Assembly: GCF_030813915.1 (NCBI RefSeq)
Contig: NZ_JAUSUJ010000020.1
Span: forward strand, 1 to 64,000
Direction: 5' to 3'
Length of the DNA: 64,000 bases
From: Rhodoplanes tepidamans
Lineage (GTDB): Bacteria > Pseudomonadota > Alphaproteobacteria > Rhizobiales > Xanthobacteraceae
The position numbers were made by a program, and so were the translations under genes. This document shows, in pieces, positions 59,689 through 64,000 of this stretch. Numbering within the stretch: position 1 is the first letter of the stretch; every line of letters begins with the position of its first letter. A model generated the notes under the pieces. That model saw only the letters and a program-made list of their open reading frames with translations. It made no database searches and was not told the DNA's origin.

Positions 59689-60243
59689 ATGAACGTACCG
59701 CAGCTGCGCATGGACAAGGCGACGTTTCTCGATTGGGCGGGAGCCCGCGAGGAGCGCTACGAGCTCGTCGGGGGGCGGGTCGTGATGATGATACGGCCAT
59801 TGATCGGGCACGCCCGGATCGTCCGGAACCTGGTCCGGGCTCTGGACAGCCGGATCGACCACCAGAGCCTGGAGGTTCTGGCCGATGTGGCGGTCGATGC
59901 CGGGCCTCACACGATCAGGGCGCCGGACGTCATCGTCGTCCCGTTGGGCGTCGACTCCCGGGCGAAGGTGACCGCACCCCCTGTCCTGATCGCCGAGGTG
60001 CTGTCGGACTCCTCGGTCACCATCGATCTCGGCGACAAGGCGGCCGAGTATCTGCGGCTGCCGAGCCTGCTCGCCTATCTGGTCGTCGCCCAGGACGAGC
60101 CGAAGGTGTGGTTCTGGGTGCGGGAAGGGGACCGGTTCTCGCCCGGGCCGCACGTGGTCGAAAGCCTCGATGCCGCGGTGGCCATCTCGCCGCTGGGCCT
60201 CGACCTGCCGATGACGGACATTTTCGCCGGCGTGCACAGTTAG
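59689..60243 (+). CDS. Uma2-family (DUF820) putative nuclease
   Basis: 184 aa. PD-(D/E)XK-type fold: FLDWAGAREERYELVGGRVVMM, DVAVDAGPHTIRAPDVIVVPLG (the R-PDV-V acidic site), PVLIAEVLSDSSVTIDLGDKAAEYLRLPSLLAYLVV (the EV..K..Y core). Uma2 proteins are common, spread by transposon-like expansion in some phyla, and mostly uncharacterised. It stands alone between the repeat mosaic and a decayed protease gene. Ribosome site weak. Confidence 0.87.
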   Translation: MNVPQLRMDKATFLDWAGAREERYELVGGRVVMMIRPLIGHARIVRNLVRALDSRIDHQSLEVLADVAVDAGPHTIRAPDVIVVPLGVDSRAKVTAPPVLIAEVLSDSSVTIDLGDKAAEYLRLPSLLAYLVVAQDEPKVWFWVREGDRFSPGPHVVESLDAAVAISPLGLDLPMTDIFAGVHS

Positions 60244-60400
60244 GTGACGCCGTCGCCTTTGCCGGTAATGAGCAGAGGTTCGCCATGAGGATGGCGGCCC
60301 AAACATGGATTCGCGAGAACTGCTCGGTCTGGTGGCGCGAGTTTCCAAATTACCGAAAACATTTGCGAAAGCAGCTGAACCCAAACGGGGGAAGCGATCG

Positions 60401-61435
60401 CTAGAACGTCGACTTCAGCTTCAGGTGATCCATCCGGTCCATCGACTGGACCTCCAGGCGGCGGGGCGTGCCGTTGCGGCGGATGTCGAGCGGGACGGTG
60501 ACGCCGGCGGCGCCGAGCGACCACATCTTTCGATACAGGGCCGGCAGGCCGTCGGCGGAGGTGTCGGCGACGCCTTCGATGATGTCGCCGCGGGTGAGGC
60601 CGGCGCGGGCGGCCGGGCTGTCGGGCGTCACCCGGGTCACCACCAGGCGGCCCAGCATCTCCTCGGTCGAGACGCCGAGCTAGGGCCGTGCCGGACCGGC
60701 GAGGCGGCCGTCGGCGATCAGGTCGGCCATCACGGGCCCGAGCCGGTCGACCGGAACGAACATGTTGCCGGGCGAGGGGGTCCCGTCGCCCCTGGCGTCG
60801 CCGACGATCAGCGAGCCGATGCCGGCGAGCCTGCCGTCGCGCGTCACCAGCGCGGCGCCGCTCCAGGCCGGGTTGGGCGGCGCCGTGAAGATCGCCTCGT
60901 CCAGGAGATACTCCCAGCTTCCGGCGAACTCGCGCTTGGCGACGACGCGCGCCGCGGTGACGCCGGCCGCGCCGCCGTTGCTCGCCACCAGCACGGGGTC
61001 GTCCACCTTCAGCTCGGTGGTGCGGCCGAGCGGCATCGGCTTGAGGCCGGGTGGCGTCACGGTGCGCAGCAGGCCGAAGCCGCTGTCGGGGTCGTAGCCG
61101 ACCACGTCGGCCGGGAGCGTCTTGCCGTCCCGCGTCGTCACCTCGACGGCGTGCGCCTCGACCATCAGGTAGCCGATGGTGACGATCAGGCCGGACGTGT
61201 CGATGACGACGCCGGCGCCCTCGCGCTCGCGGCCGAGCGTGGCGACGGTCCGGCCGTCTGGATTGATGAAGGTCTTCACCCGGACCACAGCCGAGAGGAT
61301 GTCGTCGGGCGAGGCCTTCTGCTGCGCCGCCGCCGCGGTGGCCGCTGCGCACAAGAGTCCGCAGGCCAGGAGGGCGCGCATCGCCAGCGCCGCCCACCGG
61401 TGCCGAGCCGTCACCACGCTCCTCGCGTTCCGCAT
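60401..61435 (-). pseudogene. Trypsin-like/PDZ protease-like gene split by an amber codon
   Basis: From ATG 61435 (GGAGGCGGGC upstream) the frame encodes a signal peptide (ALAMRALLACGLLCAAATAAAA) and a trypsin-like fold (DDILSAVVRVKTFINPDG, GAGVVIDTSGLIVTIGYLM, GYDPDSGFGLLR, PAWSGAALVTRDGRLAGIGS). It ends LAGPARP-TAG at 60680-60682. The same frame continues at once with LGVSTEEMLGRLVVTRVTPD and a PDZ domain to 60401. As I recall, homologues read RPWLG here, so one G-to-A change (TGG to TAG) explains the stop. The serine is kept, but the expected catalytic His position reads GYLM, so this subfamily may be non-proteolytic anyway. Confidence 0.8.
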
Positions 61436-61809
61436 GCCCGCCTCCGTCCGTTCGCCTGACCGGTCCTGCGAAGCAACCGCCGTGCCGAGGATAACGCGAT
61501 CGAGTGGCCCCGCGGCGGCCCGCCCGGCCGCTCGCCGCAATGTGATCGTCGGGGCACCTCTCCCGCTGGCGGGGAGAGGTGAAGGAGCCGCGGTGCCATG
61601 GACTGCGTGACCCTTCTCTCGAACCTCCCGGCTCGTCGAAGCCACCAAGCCGGTGGCGGCGGTGTGCCGTCATCACGTCTGCGATACCGTCACGACTCCG
61701 ACATGTTTGTTTCGGACCCGTGACGGTAACGGTACCGGCCGAATCCGGACCGGGGGATGCCCGGGCGCGCGCGACAGGCGCGGGCGCACGGGTCCAGGGA
61801 GGTTGCTCG
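61436..61809. promoter_or_regulatory. Divergent region upstream of macroglobulin gene
   Basis: 374 bp without a gene. CACCTCTCCCGC-TGGC-GGGGAGAGGTG (61558-61584, one extra base in an arm) echoes the repeat mosaic at 59.4 kb. Near 61685-61725 the arms CCGTCACG and CGTGACGG flank CCGAC..TTTCGG, an interrupted palindrome suited to an operator for the macroglobulin gene. Confidence 0.45.
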
Positions 61810-64000
61810 ATGCTCGCCCGTCTCCGCGCCGCCGCCGCGGCCGCGCTGCTGTTCATCCCGCTCGCCTTTTCGCTTCCCGTCCAGGCCGCCGACAAGGCGT
61901 TCCAGCGCGACGAGCTGTCCGACGGCGCGCTGCGCCTGGAGGCGCAGATCAAGAAGGACGCCGGCCCGGTGACGAAGTCGCCGGACCAGCTCCGCCGCGA
62001 CGCCGAGACGGCGCTCGCCCGCAACGACACCCGCACCGCCCTCACGGTGCTGGGCCAGCTCGTCACCGCGGCGCCCGACGTCGCGTCGAACTGGCTGCGG
62101 CTCTCCCGCGCCGTCCTGCAGGTGAAGGGCGCCGACAGCCGCGAGCAGAACCTGCTGTGGGAGCGCGGCGCCACCGCCGCCTTCGTCGCCTATCAGCGGG
62201 CCGCGACCCCGGCCGAGGAGGCCGACGCCCTGGTGCTGATCGGCCGCGCCTATGCGGACCGGCGGGTGTGGCGGCCGGCGCTCGACGCGCTGCGCCTCTC
62301 GCTGGAGCTGAAGGAGGTCGCCGACGTCCGGGCCCGCTACGAGACGCTGCGCACCGACCACGGCTTCCGCCTGCTCGACTACTCGGTCGACGCCGACACC
62401 GCCTCGCCGCGCGCCTGCTTCCAGTTCTCCGAGGCGCTGCCGGGCCCGCGCACGGATCTCTCGCCCTTCGTCTCGGTCGCCGGCGTCGACAAGCCGGCGA
62501 TCGCGGCGGACGACCGCCAGCTCTGCGTCGAGGGCCTCAGGCACGGCGAGCGCTACGCCGTGACGATCCGGCCCGGGCTGCCGTCGACCGTCAAGGAGAC
62601 GCTGCAGAAGGCCTCCGAGTTCAACCTCTATGTCCGCGATCGCAAGCCGTTCGTCCGCTTCTCGGGCAAGGCCTATGTGCTGCCGCGCACCGGCCAGCAG
62701 GGCATCCCGGTCGTCAGCGTCAACACCTCGGCGGTGAGCATCAATGTCTACCGGATCGGCGACCGCAACCTGATCGACCCGGTGGCGGGCGAGGATCTGG
62801 AGCGCAATCTGGATCGCTACGAGCTCGATCGCATCGCCGAGACCAAGGGCTCGAAGGTGTGGTCGGGCGAGCTTTCGGTGCAGTCGCCGCTCAATGCCGA
62901 GGTGACCACCGCCTTCCCGGTCGGCCAGGCGATCGGCGACCTGAAGCCCGGCGTCTACGTGATGTCGGCCGAGGCCAAGGGCCCGAGCGACAACGACTGG
63001 TCGGCGCTGGCGACCCAGTGGTTCGTGGTCTCCGACCTCGGCCTCTCGGCCATGTCGGGCGGCGACGGCATCCATGTGTTCGTCAACGCGCTCGCCACGG
63101 CGGCGCCCAAGCCGCAGGTCGAGGTCCGGCTGGTCGCCCGCAACAACGAGATCCTGGCGGTCCGCAAGACCGACGCCGAGGGCCATGCCGTGTTCGAGGC
63201 GGGGCTGGCCCGGGGCGAGGGCGGCGCGGCGCCGGCCATGATCGTCGGCATCAACGACAACGGCCGCGACTACGCCTTCCTCAGCCTCAAGGCGCCGGCC
63301 TTCGATCTCTCCGACCGCGGCGTGAAGGGCCGTGCGGCGCCGGCCGGCCTCGACGCGTTCGTGGTGACCGAGCGCGGCGTCTACCGCACCGGCGAGACCG
63401 TGCACGCGACCGCGCTCCTGCGCGACGGCCTCGGCGTCGCCGCGGCCGGGGTGCCGCTGACGCTGGTGTTCGAGAGGCCGGACGGCGTCGAGCATCGCCG
63501 CGCCGTGGTCGCCGACCAGGGCCTCGGCGGCCGCGCCTACGATCTTCCCATCGTCTCGACGGCGCCGACCGGGACCTGGCGGCTCAAGGCCTACACGGAC
63601 CCGAAGCGCCCACCGGTCGGCGAGACGACCTTCCTGGTCGAGGACTACGTGCCCGACCGGATCGAGTTCGACCTCTCGACCAAGGCGACCGGGATCGCCA
63701 AGGGCACCCCGGTCGAGATCGCCGTCGACGGCCGCTATCTCTACGGCGCGCCGGCCTCGAACCTCGAGCTGGAAGGCGAGGTGACGATCAAGGCCGCGAA
63801 GGAGCGCGCCGGCTTCCCCGGCTACGAGTTCGGCACCGTCGACGACGAGTCCGAGAGCGACGCCGAGGCGAGCCGGATCACGCTCGACGACCTGCCGGCG
63901 ACCGACGAGAAGGGGCGTGCCATCGTCCCGGTCACGGTGGACAAGCTGCCGGACAGCAGCCGGCCCCAGGAGGCCCAGGTCGTCATCCGCATGGCGGAGA
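61810..64000 (+). CDS. Alpha-2-macroglobulin family protein (5' part)
   Basis: Starts at ATG 61810 with GGGAGG upstream and stays open to the window end (730 codons), so the 3' part is missing. Signal peptide LLFIPLAFSLPVQA with no lipobox Cys, then a helical repeat region and macroglobulin beta domains: FSGKAYVLPRTGQQGIPVVS, NTSAVSINVYRIGDRNL, GLDAFVVTERGVYRTGETVH, TTFLVEDYVPDRIEFDL. Bacterial homologues (YfhM type) trap attacking proteases in the periplasm and are usually followed by penicillin-binding protein 1C, which would lie beyond this window. The thioester motif, if present, would also lie beyond. Confidence 0.9.
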   Translation, partial: MLARLRAAAAAALLFIPLAFSLPVQAADKAFQRDELSDGALRLEAQIKKDAGPVTKSPDQLRRDAETALARNDTRTALTVLGQLVTAAPDVASNWLRLSRAVLQVKGADSREQNLLWERGATAAFVAYQRAATPAEEADALVLIGRAYADRRVWRPALDALRLSLELKEVADVRARYETLRTDHGFRLLDYSVDADTASPRACFQFSEALPGPRTDLSPFVSVAGVDKPAIAADDRQLCVEGLRHGERYAVTIRPGLPSTVKETLQKASEFNLYVRDRKPFVRFSGKAYVLPRTGQQGIPVVSVNTSAVSINVYRIGDRNLIDPVAGEDLERNLDRYELDRIAETKGSKVWSGELSVQSPLNAEVTTAFPVGQAIGDLKPGVYVMSAEAKGPSDNDWSALATQWFVVSDLGLSAMSGGDGIHVFVNALATAAPKPQVEVRLVARNNEILAVRKTDAEGHAVFEAGLARGEGGAAPAMIVGINDNGRDYAFLSLKAPAFDLSDRGVKGRAAPAGLDAFVVTERGVYRTGETVHATALLRDGLGVAAAGVPLTLVFERPDGVEHRRAVVADQGLGGRAYDLPIVSTAPTGTWRLKAYTDPKRPPVGETTFLVEDYVPDRIEFDLSTKATGIAKGTPVEIAVDGRYLYGAPASNLELEGEVTIKAAKERAGFPGYEFGTVDDESESDAEASRITLDDLPATDEKGRAIVPVTVDKLPDSSRPQEAQVVIRMAE

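Overview
The window is very G+C-rich chromosomal DNA (roughly 70% by eye). It looks like an alphaproteobacterium of the order Hyphomicrobiales (Rhizobiales). The pointers are a MipZ division regulator, a DUF1489 protein, a ClpS-ClpA pair, a DUF2946/PCu(A)C copper cassette, a phasin, divergent cobT/cobS, a MaoC-phosphotransacetylase fusion and several TctC/Bug-type binding proteins. A Xanthobacteraceae/Rhodoplanes-like host would fit, but the genus is inference. I see no phage, CRISPR array, intact insertion sequence, plasmid-replication or rRNA gene. There is one tRNA, tRNA-Arg(UCU).

Layout. 0-9 kb: poly-C/poly-G window edge, membrane protein, DUF1489, a frame-disrupted PilZ gene, panC, mipZ, a vWA + DnaJ pair, a SPOR-domain DD-carboxypeptidase and a phasin. 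9-16 kb: two tandem TadG-like vWA genes, then clpS-clpA. 16-24 kb: azlCD, lytic transglycosylase, AI-2E-type transporter, DUF937, peptidoglycan-binding protein, PsiF protein, FkbM methyltransferase and the copper cassette. 24-36 kb: central carbon and sugar block, with maoC-pta/ackA, glgE, a GlgM-type glycosyltransferase, CBS protein, GH4, GH1, glucokinase and cupin. 36-43 kb: NBD-less SbmA/YddA-like membrane protein, alpha/beta hydrolase, two tiny genes, GntR regulator, TctC protein and a sugar-acid dehydratase. 43-47 kb: glgP-pfkA. 47-48.7 kb: tRNA-Arg followed by a scar-like stretch of inverted repeats, an orphan secreted protein and a truncated tctC. 49-55 kb: secreted proteins, PRC-barrel protein, chemoreceptor, and a Rieske oxygenase/binding-protein pair facing a TetR regulator across a palindrome. 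55-58 kb: cobC-cobS facing cobT. 58-64 kb: aldehyde dehydrogenase, repeat-rich gap, Uma2 nuclease, a protease-like gene split by an amber codon, and the 5' part of an alpha-2-macroglobulin gene that runs off the window.

How the genes work together. GlgM (maltose-1-phosphate synthesis), GlgE (maltosyl transfer) and GlgP (phosphorolysis) give alpha-glucan synthesis and breakdown. The GH4 and GH1 glycosidases, glucokinase and PfkA feed glucose into glycolysis. Pta-AckA interconverts acetyl-CoA and acetate, and the phasin indicates polyhydroxyalkanoate storage. The GntR-TctC-dehydratase group and the distant semialdehyde dehydrogenase suggest sugar-acid catabolism. Three genes appear broken (PilZ, TctC fragment, protease-like). 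No clearly new multi-gene system is obvious. The best leads are the tRNA-adjacent scar, the two disrupted genes, the tandem TadG-like genes without a tad locus, the vWA-DnaJ pair, and several perfect inverted repeats placed like operators.
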